Assembly (NCBI GenBank): GCA_963969395.1
Contig: OZ017803.1
Span: 20,894,001 to 20,958,000, forward strand
DNA length: 64,000 nucleotides
DNA from: Pseudoscleropodium purum
Taxonomy: Eukaryota > Streptophyta > Bryopsida > Hypnales > Brachytheciaceae
Reading direction: 5' to 3'
The position numbers and the translations under genes are program-made. Within the stretch, counting starts at the first letter, position 1. Every line of letters begins with the position of its first letter. This document shows, piece by piece, positions 12,061 through 24,931 of the stretch. The notes beneath the pieces were generated by a model, which worked only from the letters and a program-made list of their open reading frames with translations, was not told the origin of the DNA and did not search any database.

Positions 12061-14100
12061 GCCACATAAAAATTGACAATAATTCTTCTTGCCATGTATT
12101 TGGAATGTAGCAAGTAGAATTCTAAAGTGCTCATTGTAATTATCTTTGTTTCAAGAATAATCTACTCCAATATATTACCTTCTTTTTGAAAATATGTTTT
12201 TTATGTAAAAAATAGAATTGGAAGTTTACTCACCCGTAAAAAATTGAATGAAATACCAACTTGATGAGGTTCTATTGACCTTGAAATTTTTGTCAACACC
12301 ATAAAATGGTGCCTTGACCTTGGACATATAAGAAAAAATAGTTGAATTGCTTCTAAAGCAACCATATGTCAATCATTAGAGTGCCTAAATATGCTTGTAA
12401 TATAGCCTAGAACCTGTATAAACTTCCACTCACTAATATATCCTACTAACTTAACTTAGATGCATTCGGGTACTAGCCCTTTTAAAGCTGAGCTAGTCAC
12501 CCATGGAAGTCGTTCCAGGGGAGGTATCGTATGAATCATTTGCTTAAAAATCCTCATGTCAGAGCATTCATTGGAGGGCAAATTGTTATGCAAGATCTCT
12601 CCTTTTCAAACAAAATTCCAAATTTCAAGGATGAACATCTCGACTTCTATCCTACATAGAAAAATTCTCGGTCCAAACATCTGACCACTCTAGTCCCTGC
12701 TCTAGTCTGTAGTGTCCCTAATGGGAGCAAAATTATCTCAAAGCCACGGATTCAGAAATGTTTCTGACTTATGAGCAGAAGTTTTGATGTCTCCAAAACA
12801 AATGAAATAAGTTGTTTCCAAGGAACCTGAAGTGCAAAACAGTGATTAGAAGAAGGCAAAGATGTTTAAATAGTAGTGCGGAAGTGCAGTTTCCTCACTC
12901 GACTTATCTAATCACCCCAAAATTAAAGGGATTGTGTGTGTGCAGAAGAATTATGTTTACTCTAACAAGAGGAGTACATTGTCAGCAAGAAATGAAGGAG
13001 TTGAACAAAGGGAAGCAATTTGTAAATCCCAATGAACATGTGGACAACTGAAGACTCAAGCAAACATGAAGGAGGAACTCAAGATTCTCGATCAGGACAA
13101 TCATGAGCAGGAAGGAAGAAGAAACTCGATCAGGTCACCCGCGGGCCTCCTTTGTTTAAAGGTGAATCAAATGCATACTGAACTTCCTTGATTTTCAAAA
13201 ATGGTGTTGATTGAACAGGACTTCATAGAATCATAGGCATAACATTAATGAAAGCTTTAGTTAGTGTTTCAAGAGTTAATTTGTCTTTCCATGCACAAAA
13301 CTCAAAATTCGACCAGTCTTGCAGAATCTAGATAATTCCCCCAAAATGGATCCCTCACTGTCTAGGGTCTCCCACAACTAAATACTGCTAACATAGTGGT
13401 ATACATCCAAGACCGTGCTCACCACTATACTATCAAATAGACATTGTGACTGCCCTCTGCATGAGAAATACGAGAAACTTGAATTTAGATAATTTTGTAG
13501 CTTGTAAGCTGCCGCAGTCATCTTGGACGATTATGCCAGTCGATGCACCTTCAGTAGAACTGATGAAGACCTCATTCCCACGCTCTGCGTGCACCTTCGA
13601 TCTGCCTTTGACTGGAATTCACAGAATATTACAGAGTCAAATATTACAGAGATGGCATTCCAACTGCCTCACTTGTAAAAGCTGAGTATTCAAATTCCAT
13701 GAATTCTTTTGGGAATCACCAGATTAAAGAGAGTGTAAATAAGTTATCAACCCTACTTCTATTTCAATTCAACATCAACAGTGGAAATGCCAGTGTCTCA
13801 TAGCAATACGCACTATAGTTCTATCAATATCAATAGAAAAAAAGGGGGGCAAAGCATGACACCACCGGCCCCAAATAAATCTTAATGTGTCGAGCACTGC
13901 TCAATGAATCCTAAACCCTAAACGAGTCCAAGTTTTCATAGAGCTTCTGTGCACCTCATGAGTCGGTCGCTCTGAAACACACCGTTTTAAGAATACAGAC
14001 ACTTAAGTATGTACATTCCAGCTAGGGATTTGTGTACATCATTTTCTCCCAGACTTTATCTCCATGCGATTTAATTCAATTGATGTTCACCACATGATCA
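12061..14100. other. stretch 3' of the unidentified gene, no firm exon
   Basis: GC content rises after about 12.8 kb. A minus-strand frame stays open across about 13440-13625 and could be a further 3' exon of the gene at 14.1-16.5 kb, because that gene's last called exon has good internal donor candidates (GTATGC and GTACGT near 14.19 kb). The evidence is too thin to call it. Confidence 0.3.
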
Positions 14101-14106
14101 AAGTGA

Positions 14107-16527
14107 TCATACATTACTTGAACGTCTTTGCAGTGCACAGAAAGAACAGATGTGATTCATAGGATCAAAAGTTGGCACGTACCAGCATACCACCGGCGTC
14201 TGCTCCAGCGTCCGATTCAAATCAACAATGACTTTCATGATATGAAACGCATGACGATAGAACTCAATCCTGGAAAGAATGTCCTCCATCCTGAGGCGCA
14301 GCATGGGAACAAATCTTGCATTCGCTTCAGTTTCTCTTAATCCAAACAGAGTGCCCACCTCCTTCGGTTGACTGCACCGAGAGCATGACATCCAAGGCAA
14401 CCCCAGTTTCAAAACATTCTGACTCAGGGCCGTCATGGGTTGCCTTTGACGAAGAACGTTGGTGTAGTGCACTTCCTTGTGCCACAGCAGCTGAAGATAC
14501 TCCTCAATAGGAGCAGGCAACAGTGCCAAGCCTAGACCCGCATGCCTAGAGGGGTTAATTATCCCCTCAAACACGTGCAATGCATCCCCTGGTACGTAAT
14601 CTGGACCGAAGGCGAGATCCATGGTTTCCTTTGATATTCGGTGAGCTGTGAGGTCGGAGAGACGGATGGGAGCCCGTCCCGAGTTTGTGAGACGCAAGTG
14701 TTCGTTCCATGTGACAGTGAGTTGCTGGAAAAGCGCCTGAACCTCTTGAATATGTTGGGATCCCACAAGCAGAAAAAGCTCAAGTCCTTTGTCGACCCAG
14801 TATATGGTGGGCAGGGCGTTCACCAGCTGGAACCGCAAAACATCTGCACAATCACGGTCACAACAACAAAAAGCATGCATTCAGTAGGATAATGGAGTTA
14901 CTCACATGCAGTAGTCTATGTACTTCTCTCCTTACGAAAGTGAATTAAATGGATTTCTGACCCAACTGGCGTCTACTTTCTCAAATTGCAGTGTAGAATC
15001 GAAGAAGAGAGTTTTGAGGATACGCAAGAATTGCAAACAGTCATTGAATCTTGAGCTCGGTCGTAGATGAAACCGAACTTGTGACGTCCATTTCGTTCAA
15101 TGGGCGATATTCCAATGCTTTCAATTGGACTGGTTAGGGGTGGGCGGCCTGAACCCAAAACCTTAACCTGTCCTAGTTTGTGGCCTGAAATCACACCTTT
15201 ATGAAGATCTTTGTCACAATTTTTGACTTGTGCGAGTATATTTATCGCCCATTGAACTAAATGGACGTTTAGCATGTGTGCTTCGTTCCAGTTACTTACC
15301 TTTGAAGAGGTCCATGCACCTGCCTTTCACTACTAAGTTCGGCCAGGTCTCATGATCAGGTCGCTTGCAGAAGGTAGTGAACGTGTCCATGGTAACAATG
15401 TACTGCAGCTCCTCCTGCGTTTGCAATGATCGATGTAATATTTATATGTGGATCTTACGTCAAAACGTTGGGATGCAAATTTGGCTTTCTCAAGCAATTC
15501 CTTCTATTAATTGTAACTATTCCGTTAGTATGTACGTGCAAACAATGCTCGGATCGGAAAAAATACGCTAACATCCCGGAGCTTCGCATCCATTTGATAT
15601 CACTGTGAGTTCCTTTTCACTGTAATGAACGATAGATCTACTTGAAAGAGGATAATTATTCTGTTTTACCAACACTAACTTGGACGAATTTCATGCTTAC
15701 CTCCGAGTTCTTCCAGGTGCGATCTTCAAACCCGAGCAGGAGTTCCACCAAATTCTTCATGTCGTCCCTGGAATTGAATTCCTTTCTTAACTGCTCCATT
15801 CTGCGTACAATCTCGGTAACAAGAGGATTATTTTCCATTAGATAGGCACTTTTCAGTTACAATGGCATTTGAACTTAAATTTATTTCTATAATCAAGTTA
15901 ATAATACCGCGTGTGCAGCTCATTCTCATTCTCGGCGACGAAAATGTGCCAGCCGGATGCCCAGATTAATTGAAAAATTCTATCTGCGCCATTTGTCGCC
16001 CTAATATCTTGGCACGCCATTGCACAAAGCTCTATAACTAGAGTAAAACGAGGACTGGTACATTAATTCAAGGATTCAAGGCCTTGAAAGTGCCTGTGTC
16101 ACCAATGTAAGAAACCAGGTGGAGGTTTCAGCAAGTAGAGGAAAATGAAAATGAAATGTTGAAAGTACATAGTGTAGAGCATCATATCCACTCGAAAGTG
16201 ATAATTAACAATCCAATACAACTCTGTCCATTTTCAACATACGAGATCATTCAGCTTCTAACCTTCAATGTTAGAAACTATTGATGCAGTGTACCGTTCA
16301 TAATACAAACTGGTTCAGTTTACTTACACTAGGTGCACCCAGAGGAGTCTGTACACTATACTACACTGATGCACTGAGTCCAAGATCATCTTCCACTCTT
16401 TCGCGTCAAATCTGGCTGCAGACATGACGTCTGCGAACTTCACATCCCAGCGGGAGAGTGCTACGCTCGAAATGTTCCCGGTCGAATGCTCTCGAGGTTT
16501 GGAACTGCTTGCTGCAGAGCGGTCCAT
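14107..16527 (-). CDS. unidentified six-exon gene or young pseudogene
   Basis: I do not recognise the family. Exons on the minus strand: 16328-16527 (ATG at 16527), 15908-16037, 15701-15800, 15300-15414, 14936-15077, 14107-14843 (stop TAA). Donors are mostly good (GTAAGT, GTAAGC, GTAAGT, GTAAGG) and acceptors end in AG. All exons are open and GC-richer than their flanks; the last is open for 245 codons. The product would be about 470 residues, mostly helical in appearance, without signal peptide, membrane segment or zinc-binding cluster. Phases agree across introns 2, 3 and 4. At introns 1 and 5 the best donor leaves two bases while the only open continuation needs one, so one-base indels, weak alternative donors (GTATAG, GTTGGG) or loss of function must be invoked. 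The true 3' end may lie further downstream. Confidence 0.5.
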
Positions 16528-16949
16528 CGGAAGGAGCTACTGGTGGTGATCTCCAAAAATTTCCGATTACTTACAGCTGCAACTTTATCAAGTACACAAG
16601 CCAGGGAGTGAACAAGCTGAGCATGCAGATTATACATTGAACAACTCACGGTAGTTACAACTAACTCACTACGTAGATCGACCGGAATTCGGGACTACAG
16701 TCCTAATGATTATAGCATACAATCCAAGGGGACTTTTATTTCCCGCGCTGAACTCCTTCGCCTATCGTTGCGTTAGGTTCATGTTCCGCTCTACGGTCTG
16801 AGGTACTTTCCGTGTTGCAAATCGTTTTGCAAAGGCAATCCCAGATGAACTTCGCTATCTTCTTGCAATTTTATGGACGGGGTTAGTTCGTAGAAAAGGT
16901 CCAAATTCGAGGACATGCAGGGGTCTGGCCCGCATCAATTCTTCCAATC

Positions 16950-17135
16950 AATTGGGCCAATGAAAGCTCTCTACAGTACAGTCTGAACTACCTTGAGAAC
17001 TTCACTTTCAGTTTACTGCAAACAAAGCTCCTTAATTGAGCAAAGTTCGACTGTAAATCAAACTAAACAAGGCCTTAAAACATCGGCGACTTGAGTACTT
17101 TCACTTTCTGTGTTTACATGTTGTCCGCAGCCGGG
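16950..17135. repeat. block shared with 45130-45320
   Basis: Same-orientation similarity to the region 3' of the sucrose-phosphatase: GGGCCA.TGAAAGCTCTCTACAGTA, 'ctacc.tgagaactt', CACTGCAAACARAGCT-like and AAAGTTCGACTGTAAATCA, ending at GTTTACATGTTG/TTCGCAGCC. Here it lies upstream of the unidentified minus-strand gene. Confidence 0.75.
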
Positions 17136-17170
17136 TCCGCAGCTCGCAGAGTCGAAAGAACTCAACTCGA

Positions 17171-18074
17171 CCTACAGAACTGTGCTTGATGTGAATCTCA
17201 AGTTAAGGATTTTAAAATCCCCAGCCTGTCTCCAACATATTCAAGGCTGGACATAGCGGACTGGGACGGTAAGTGAGGTTCGGCATGATTACCAATTTCT
17301 AATTCATCAAAAGACAACAATTCCATCATCTATATATACATCTCGCAATTTTCCATCGACTTCGAATTCAAAGTGCCTTAAGCTCTATTACCAACTTGAG
17401 TACTCTTGCATGGGTTACCGAAAAACTAGAGCCGATCACGTCATCACACGACATGTTCGATCAGATTTTCCAATACTACACCTGTTTTCGAACGTCCAAG
17501 GCGGATACATGGTTTCCATTAAGTCGAGAATATAATATATGATGGCGGGGTTGAGCAATGGCCTAATGCACGGATAAATGGTTCCCATTAAGTCGAGAAC
17601 ATAATATATGATGGCGGGGTTGAATAATGGCCTATTGCACGTTCGAATAATAGCCTTTCGTAGAAACGGTTTGTTCTGGCATACCTGTAACCGTTGTGAC
17701 GCGCGCGATCAAGTGATCGAGCAAGTTTGGCCCGGTCGGATTTTCCACTGCCCAGCGATCGATTGCTCTCGATGGAACGTTGAAGACGGAGGTCCGGCTC
17801 TAGCTCCTGCATGCAAAACAAGATGGCGGGCTTGAATTAGCAGAGCACGCACTGCAGCACCGTTTGGTAAAACTGAGAGTTCCTGCGTACCTAGCCAGTG
17901 ACTCAAAGAACATGCAGTCTGAATCGAGCAAATTCACCTCGGTCGAATTTTCCAAACCATCAGCGATTGTGCTCGATCGAATTGAACCTGAAAGACAGTC
18001 TCCTGCGAAACGAGATGGTGAAGCTCGGGGGGCGCTTTGTAACTGGGGTTCATGCCCTCTTGGGTTTAACTTAA
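17171..18074. repeat. tandem duplication, copy 1 (904 bp)
   Basis: It begins CCTACAGAACTGT and is followed directly by a second copy at 18075 with the same order of landmarks: CCCAGCCTGTCTCCAA, GGCTGGACATAGCGGACTGG, TCCATCGACTTCGAATTC, CTCTTGCATGGGTTACCG, GCATGCAAAACAAGATGGCG and GGGGTTCATGCCCTCT. It contains an internal 69-bp direct repeat (17509-17577 and 17578-17646) that copy 2 lacks. No coding exon is evident; open frames on both strands are not conserved between the copies. Confidence 0.9.
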
Positions 18075-18902
18075 CCTACAGAACTGTCCTTGATGTAAAT
18101 CTCAAGTTAAGGACTTTAAAATCCCCAGCCTGTCTCCAATTCAGGGCTGGACATAGCGGACTGGGACGGTGAGGTTCGGCATGATTACTAATTTCTAATT
18201 CACCAAAAGACAATAATTCCATCATCTGTATATACATTTCAGCAACCTTCCATCGACTTCGAATTCAGAGTGCCGTAAGCTCTACACAAACTTGAGTACT
18301 CTTGCATGGGTTACCGAAAATCTAGGGCCGATCACGTCATCACACCACAAGTTCGATCAGATTTTCCAAAACAACACCTGTTTTCGAACGTCCAAGGCGG
18401 ATACATGGTTTCCATTAAATCGAGAATATAATATATGGTGGCGGGGTTGAATAATGGCCTAATGCACGGATCAGTAGCTAGGAACGGCGAGTTCCGGCAT
18501 ACCTGTGACCGTTGTGACGCGCGCGACCAAGTGATCGAGCAAGTTTGGCCAGCTCGGATTTTCCAATGCCCAGCGATTGCTCTCGATGGAACGTCGAATT
18601 GAAGACGGAGGCACGGCTCTAGCTCCTGCATGCAAAACAAGATGGCGGGCTTGAATTAGCAGAGCACGTACTGCCGCACCATTTGGTAAAACTGAAAGTT
18701 CCTGCGTACCCTAGCTTGTGACTTCAAGAACATGCAGTCTGATCCAGCAAATTCACCTCGGTCGAATTTTCCAAACCAGCAGCGATTGTGCTCGATCAAA
18801 TTGACCCTGAAAGACAGTCTCCTGCGAAACGAGATGGTGAAGCTCTCGGCGGCTGGGGGCGCTTTGCAACTGGGGTTCATGCCCTCTCGGGTTTAACTTA
18901 AC
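18075..18902. repeat. tandem duplication, copy 2 (828 bp)
   Basis: Direct copy of 17171-18074. It is shorter mainly because it holds only one of the two 69-bp internal units. Confidence 0.9.
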
Positions 18903-19225
18903 CTGTCCAGCTTGCAGTAGGTGAGCTTTGAATGATACACTCGTTACCGAATTGAATCCTGGATTGAATGCCCCATTTGAAGTTTAGGAAGTTAGATCCT
19001 CGTCTGCATGTGAGTTGCGTGGGTAAATTGGTGTGGTAAATTAATTTCCAGGGCTATCGCCGCAGCCGGCACGAGTTGGTGCCGTGATTTGTGGCTTTGT
19101 TTACTGGTGCAAGGGCTAACCTGTCTGGTTCACCCCTGGACGGACGGAGGCACGGAGCCTGAAGTACAGGAGAGTCGACTGCACATCTGACTCACCATTC
19201 ATTCGGGAGTACCCTGCCATTTTAC

Positions 19226-19285
19226 GATTGGGACACTTTTTTACACCGCCACTTTTTTACACCGCCACTTTTTTTTACCCTTGCA
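19226..19285. repeat. short tandem repeat of about 18 bp
   Basis: Three near-identical units of the type CACTTTTTTACACCGC. Confidence 0.7.
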
Positions 19286-19829
19286 CCGTTTCTATTAATA
19301 GAGCATTGTCAAGGTATTAAGGTATCATAGTAGTTGCCTGGCTTGGTTAATGAAAGGAGATCTCAATGTTGGTATCTAAAAATGCATCATTTTGATATGG
19401 CATACAAAATTTAGGAATAGCCAAAGTTTTTTTAGTAGATGTTCTTCAATTGTTTCTGTATGAGCAAATACATTTTTATGTAGAAGGTGTTCTCACATTA
19501 AGAGTAACAAATCACTTGATGCTTTTAGAAATTTGGTGTTTTTGTGTGTTCCTACCAATCATAGTTTAAGGCTTCAAGGGTGGCAAGGCTGTCAATTTGT
19601 ATACATCCATTTGATTCATCTATTCAATAGGAACCTTGCTAGAACGTCGTGGTCAATGAGAAATTGCTACCTAAAAAATCCCTCCCTTCCCTAAATACAT
19701 AACTCTCATATTATACATACATAGGGGTCATCTATATTAAAATAGCTTAAAGGATGGCTTTAGTAAAAACCGTATCAAATTAAAAGGACCAAAACTTAGG
19801 TGAAGATTGGAATGAAAACCAAATTTAAC

Positions 19830-20741
19830 CCCTAAAGACATGAGGTCTTCTTTTTGGAAAAAAACACTCAAAACTACTATTTCTTTAGCAAAAAGTAAAA
19901 ATTTTGAAAATTGTTTTATTTTTTTTGCACATCTAACTATAGGATCTTACACCTAACTAGTATGAAAATGTGTGAAAAAATATTCAAAATTTTTGACTAC
20001 ACAGATTGCAATATATCTATATTTAAAGTAAAAAAAACAAGTTTTTTAGTATATTGTGGGACTAGATTTTTATTTTTAACATTTTTAACTTTAAATTTTT
20101 GCACTTTGAGTTCTGAACTTTATAATTTTAATAGTAGATAATTGAGTTGAGAGCTTAGTAAAAAAAGAAAATTCAAAAAAACTTAATTTTCATTATGAAA
20201 AAAATTATTGAATAGAATTAGGTACAAGATTGAAGGAATATCTAAAATATTAATATCTTTTATATGGAATTAAAATGCATTAATTCCAATGGTGAGATTG
20301 TTTTGCAAAACAACTAAACCACATGGTACTTTTTTTCTGAAAAATTGTAAATATTGCATTCAAAATGAATCCTACAAGTTATTTTTTTCATGATGGTGCT
20401 CTAAGTACCCAACAAATAAGATTGTCCATAATTTTCTCATAACAAATCCAAATGAAATGAATCAAATTTTCCTAGATAGATTTAAAAAAAAAAAAAAAAT
20501 CTATGGGGGAAAAAAATTCAAAAAAAAATTTAATTTTTGCTCCCCTTTTTTATCCTATTTTGAGCTTTGGGGGGCATAACTTTTCTTCCCCAGCACTAAC
20601 TGAAAAAAAATTACATCCCCACAAAGATTATCAATTTTTCTATCCTCAAAAAAAGTTTTAAAAAATCAGAACAAAAATTCAGCTTGTAGGTACTTGCCCA
20701 AAATCTAATTTGTTCCCTAAAGGGACAACGGTCCTTTAGGG
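19830..20741 (-). repeat. copy of the CCCTAAA/TTTAGGG-ended family, full length (912 bp)
   Basis: Bounded by CCCTAAA (19830-19836) and TTTAGGG (20735-20741). Its right part, read in reverse, matches the left part of the copy at 42619-43536 (CATAACTTTTxxxCCC.GCACYAA, 'ttacatcccca', 'tttttctatc'). Its left part matches the arm at 30775 (TATAGGATCTTAC, then 'acagattgcaa'). Confidence 0.8.
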
Positions 20742-20772
20742 ATTGATAAAACAAAACATAAGAAATGTTGGG

Positions 20773-20821
<49 letters not shown>

Positions 20822-22439
20822 TTTCTAAATCACAATATAATTTTATGAAGAATTAAACACCTATGCATAACTTTAAAAACTCTACACAAGAAGTTCCTTC
20901 CAATTAAAATTAAAATTCATTCGCAAATTGCAATATTCTATTTATAATAAAAAAATCTTAAATTTTTATTAAAAAGCCCCTAAAGTTGAATAACTTGGCC
21001 TATGCTACATATGTCAAGAAATCCATATAATTAGTTATTTAATACCTTTATTATCCTCAAAATATCTTCATTTAATGCATATAGTTATGTTTTTGGATTT
21101 TTTTTTGGTTGAAAGGGCAACAAGCCACTTTTCTAGATTAAAAACAAATTTTATGCCTTTAAATTGGACAAAAATTCAATGTAAGTGATTATAATCAAGG
21201 CTACATAATATAAGAGTTTTGTACCCAAGCTCTCTTCTAATTTGGTCATTGAAAGAAGTGTTTTTTAGTAAGAGTCGATAACTACAAATATTATAATACA
21301 ACAAGTTGCTAGTATAGGCATAGGTCATAGGAGGTTGTAGTTCAAAAAAATTTACTTTTAAGAAAATATTTATTGGCGGAGTTTGAAAACTTTCGTACTT
21401 TGAATTAGCTTGGCTAGGGAGAAATATCCCCCTCATTGCCCCTTATTAACGTTGTAGAAATATACACAAAATTGATATTATCACCAATAATAAAATTTGG
21501 ATTCATGTATTTAGAATCAAAGATCCAAAATTAATTCCAAAAGAAGTTGAGAAATGCAAAATTGACCCGCACAAAATCAAAAGAAAAATTTATATTTATT
21601 TTCATGTTTGAAGGCAATGAAGGGGTTTATTCTTCTTAGTGGTTATACAATGTTATGAGTACAATGACTTTCAAAATGTTTTGTACACTTACAAAAATTG
21701 CCCTATGCTAATTGAGTAATTACAACTAATTTTCAACAAAATTTAGACATGTTGTGGCAAGTTAGAGTAACACACTTGCATAAAATAAAATTTCAGAATG
21801 TTTTCAAAGATTTTTTGTTTAAAAAAATAATCTAATCAAATGTATTAGCAAAAAAGCTTTTAATACAAGTGAATTATTTTCAAAGATTCTTCAATTAGTG
21901 GAATGACAATTTGTTTGAAAAACATTTGGTAAGAATTTCATGAATTTTGAAATTTTATCGAGTGCAATATTGACTAAAATATAACTCCAAATATTTATGA
22001 TTTTTATATTTTACTTCTAAAATTGATTTTAAAAATTGTGGAAATTTTTTTAAATTATATATTTCATGTTTTTTTAGAGATTTTTGGAGTGAATTATAAA
22101 AAATGTAACTAATTCAAGTCATATTTTACTTAATACTACTTCACTCAATAAAATTTCAAAATTCACAAAACTTACTAAAAATTCAAAATGAATTTGAGTT
22201 CTACTTTATAAAGAATCTTGAAAATAATAAACTTGTATCAAAAGCTCTTTTCACTAATATATTTGAATAAATTTTTATAAAATTTGAAATAATTTGAAAT
22301 TTTATTTTATGCAAGTACGTTACATTTACTTAAATTTGTGTAGAATTTGTTAAAAAATCTAAATTCACAATTTTTCATAGCAATATTTCAAATGTTTGAA
22401 TATATATAAGAACCAATATATGACTAGCCAATGAGATCT
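20742..22439. other. gene-free AT-rich stretch with a microsatellite
   Basis: A (TA)n run at about 20777-20803 is followed by poly(T). No exon, RNA gene or named element seen. Confidence 0.5.
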
Positions 22440-23208
22440 TTGGAACCATGCATCTTAAAATCATGGAATAAAATTTTCACAAAGTGTGATTGTCCAAATA
22501 GAAAGATAATTATTAGCATTCAAATTTGGAAAAAAAATTCAGTGTTGGCCTACAATTTTAATTGACTTTGATTGCTAGTTGTAGAAAAAATTTGTGTTGA
22601 ACTAAATTGAAAGTCAAGGAATAAAATTCAAAAAAACACACATTTGATTTTTATTCTTTAAAAATTTTCTTAAGTAGTAGTAGGTCCAAGATGGAAAAAA
22701 AAACTCAATCATTAATAGTTCTAAAATAGGATTGAAAGACAAAAATTCCAATGGTGTTATTATTTTAGTAAGAAAATTTAACCTAATCAAATTTTTTTTT
22801 AAATCATAAAATTTGCATAAAAAAATAAATTTCAATAACATTATTTTTCAAGAAGGTTTTTAGGTTGCCCTAAAAACAAAATTATCCTTAACTTTCTCAT
22901 TACAAGTCCAAATAGAATGAATCAAAGATTCACATGTTTCCCAAAATATTACATTTTTGGAAAAAAAAACTAATTTCAATTTGATTTTTTGCAATTTTTT
23001 GGTCAAATTTGTCCATTTCAATTCTAGACTTTTGTTATAGAAATTTTGCTTCCAAGCACCAATTGAAATAAAAAATTATACTCCTATGAATTCATTATTT
23101 TTTTCTATCTTACAAGAAAGTTTTAAAAAGTTTCACTAATTATTGAGGTCATAAGAATCTACCGTTAAAATTCCTTTTGTCCCTTGGAGGGTCAATGGAA
23201 CTTGTAGG
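22440..23208 (-). repeat. diverged copy of the CCCTAAA/TTTAGGG-ended family
   Basis: Aligns with the reverse complement of 42619-43450: TTAATAGTTCTAAAATAG-like, 'attccaatggtg.tatt', 'gcaccaattgaaataaaaaattat', 'ttgtcccttgg'. The right end is TTGTAGG where TTTAGGG is expected. The left end is only approximate. Confidence 0.65.
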
Positions 23209-24930
23209 AGTTAAATTAGATTGTTTGTTTTGTTTGATTGTGATAATGACATTACCAAAACCATGTGTCTTCTAGTCATGTTCTTGGTATTATTAGAAAG
23301 CTCTTCGCAAGGAAGGATGCAGGGAAGAAAAGATAGAATTTTGAAGTTTTCATGAATTAAAAATTAGAAAATCAATTTTACTTTTATTTTACTTTAACTA
23401 TGGCAATGGTACGTGGCATACTAATAACTATGAAAACATATTACTATCACTTGATTGGTGCATAATTAGGAGTTGAGAAATGAGAATACATAAGAAGAGT
23501 TCCTATAGCAATAGGAAGACAATACATGACAAAAAAAACCTTCTATAGGATGACAAAAGAGATCTCATGTTTTAGTAGTAGGCCAATGGTCTTTTGAGAT
23601 TTATTGGATTTGGTCCAAAAGAATGTTACTTTATTAATAAAAATTATATGTGAGGAAGTTTGAGTATTGAATATTTGGTAATTCAATATCATAATGGACC
23701 TTACTAGTTACTAGTAGAAGCTTATACTCCACAAATAAAATTAGCCCCTATTAAAAATCAATTTTTGATGAATGCATTAATTTTTTGCAATTTATTGCCC
23801 AAAATTGATCAAGATTACTTAGGTGTCTTTGATAAAAACATATAAATTTTGGGGTAACTTTTTGCTAATTCTATCTACGGTAGAACAAAGATTTCTTCGA
23901 AACCTTTCTTATTATAATAATTATGTAATCTAAATGAATAAATACAAACAACTAGCATAAAGAGGCATCTTTATCTTTATTTTTTCATAAGCACCTTTAA
24001 AAACTCAAAAAAAAATTTGACATACACCTCCAAATTTTGGATTCAAACATTATTACACAATCAAGGCTAAATCCACATATGGTCTTCTTGTATCCAAGGT
24101 GCAAATTTGAGTAATTTCTAACCAAACTAATACATGTAAAACTTTATCCTATTCTTATCCTATTGTAGTTTTATATTGTACACACACAAGACAAATTTAG
24201 ATTAATTCATTTGAAATATGAATTCTAAAATCCAAATTTATCATTTACATTAAATAAAAAAGACTCTTATTTTTTCTTTGGGATTAAAATTCCATAAGAC
24301 TAGGTGTAGTCAACCTTCAATTTTTTGGTAGATTTTTGCTCAAATCTTATCTAGATTTGGTAGTCGCTACCAATACACTAGAAAAAAAGACTTTTAGGGA
24401 ATGATTTAGCTAGAAATATCTCAAAGATTTAGATTCACCTAATTTTGGATGAAAATTATTAATTTTAGATAATTAGAATATGGATGAAAATACATAACAA
24501 GTAGATGAATGTTGGAAAACGGATGATATTCTTTGGACTAGCATGCCATCTAAGGTAGAGGTTGCTCTACTAAAGAGATAGAGAAATAACTCCAAAGTTC
24601 TACTCTAAGCAATTGATGTACATGAAGAGTTTTCTTGTTTTGTAGTTTGCATTTTGCCTACTTCACAAAACACCCAGAACTATAGTATAGAGGTTCAATC
24701 TCCAAGGAATGATCAAATAGTCTAACGTAGTGTGACTAGAGTCACTTGTATTAATAAGACTAATCGTTCAATGTCAATTCTAAAGGGAAATAACATTAAC
24801 ATAACCCATTGTTTTTAGAAATTGGGATCACTCAATTATCTAATAACTAATTTCTGTCCGACACACATGGATGTACAATACAAGTATGAAGTCTCAGTCT
24901 TATCCTAGTATGTTGGTTCAAACAAGAAAC
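23209..24930. other. gene-free AT-rich stretch
   Basis: No exon or structured repeat recognised. Confidence 0.5.
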
Positions 24931-24931
24931 A

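Noticed and set aside
13440..13625. Extra 3' exon for the unidentified minus-strand gene
   Set aside because: The frame is open but no clear donor-acceptor pair with agreeing phase could be fixed, so it is mentioned only in the gap entry.
17588..18640. Open frames of 60-102 codons in the 0.9 kb tandem duplication
   Set aside because: Frames are not preserved between the two copies, which argues against coding.
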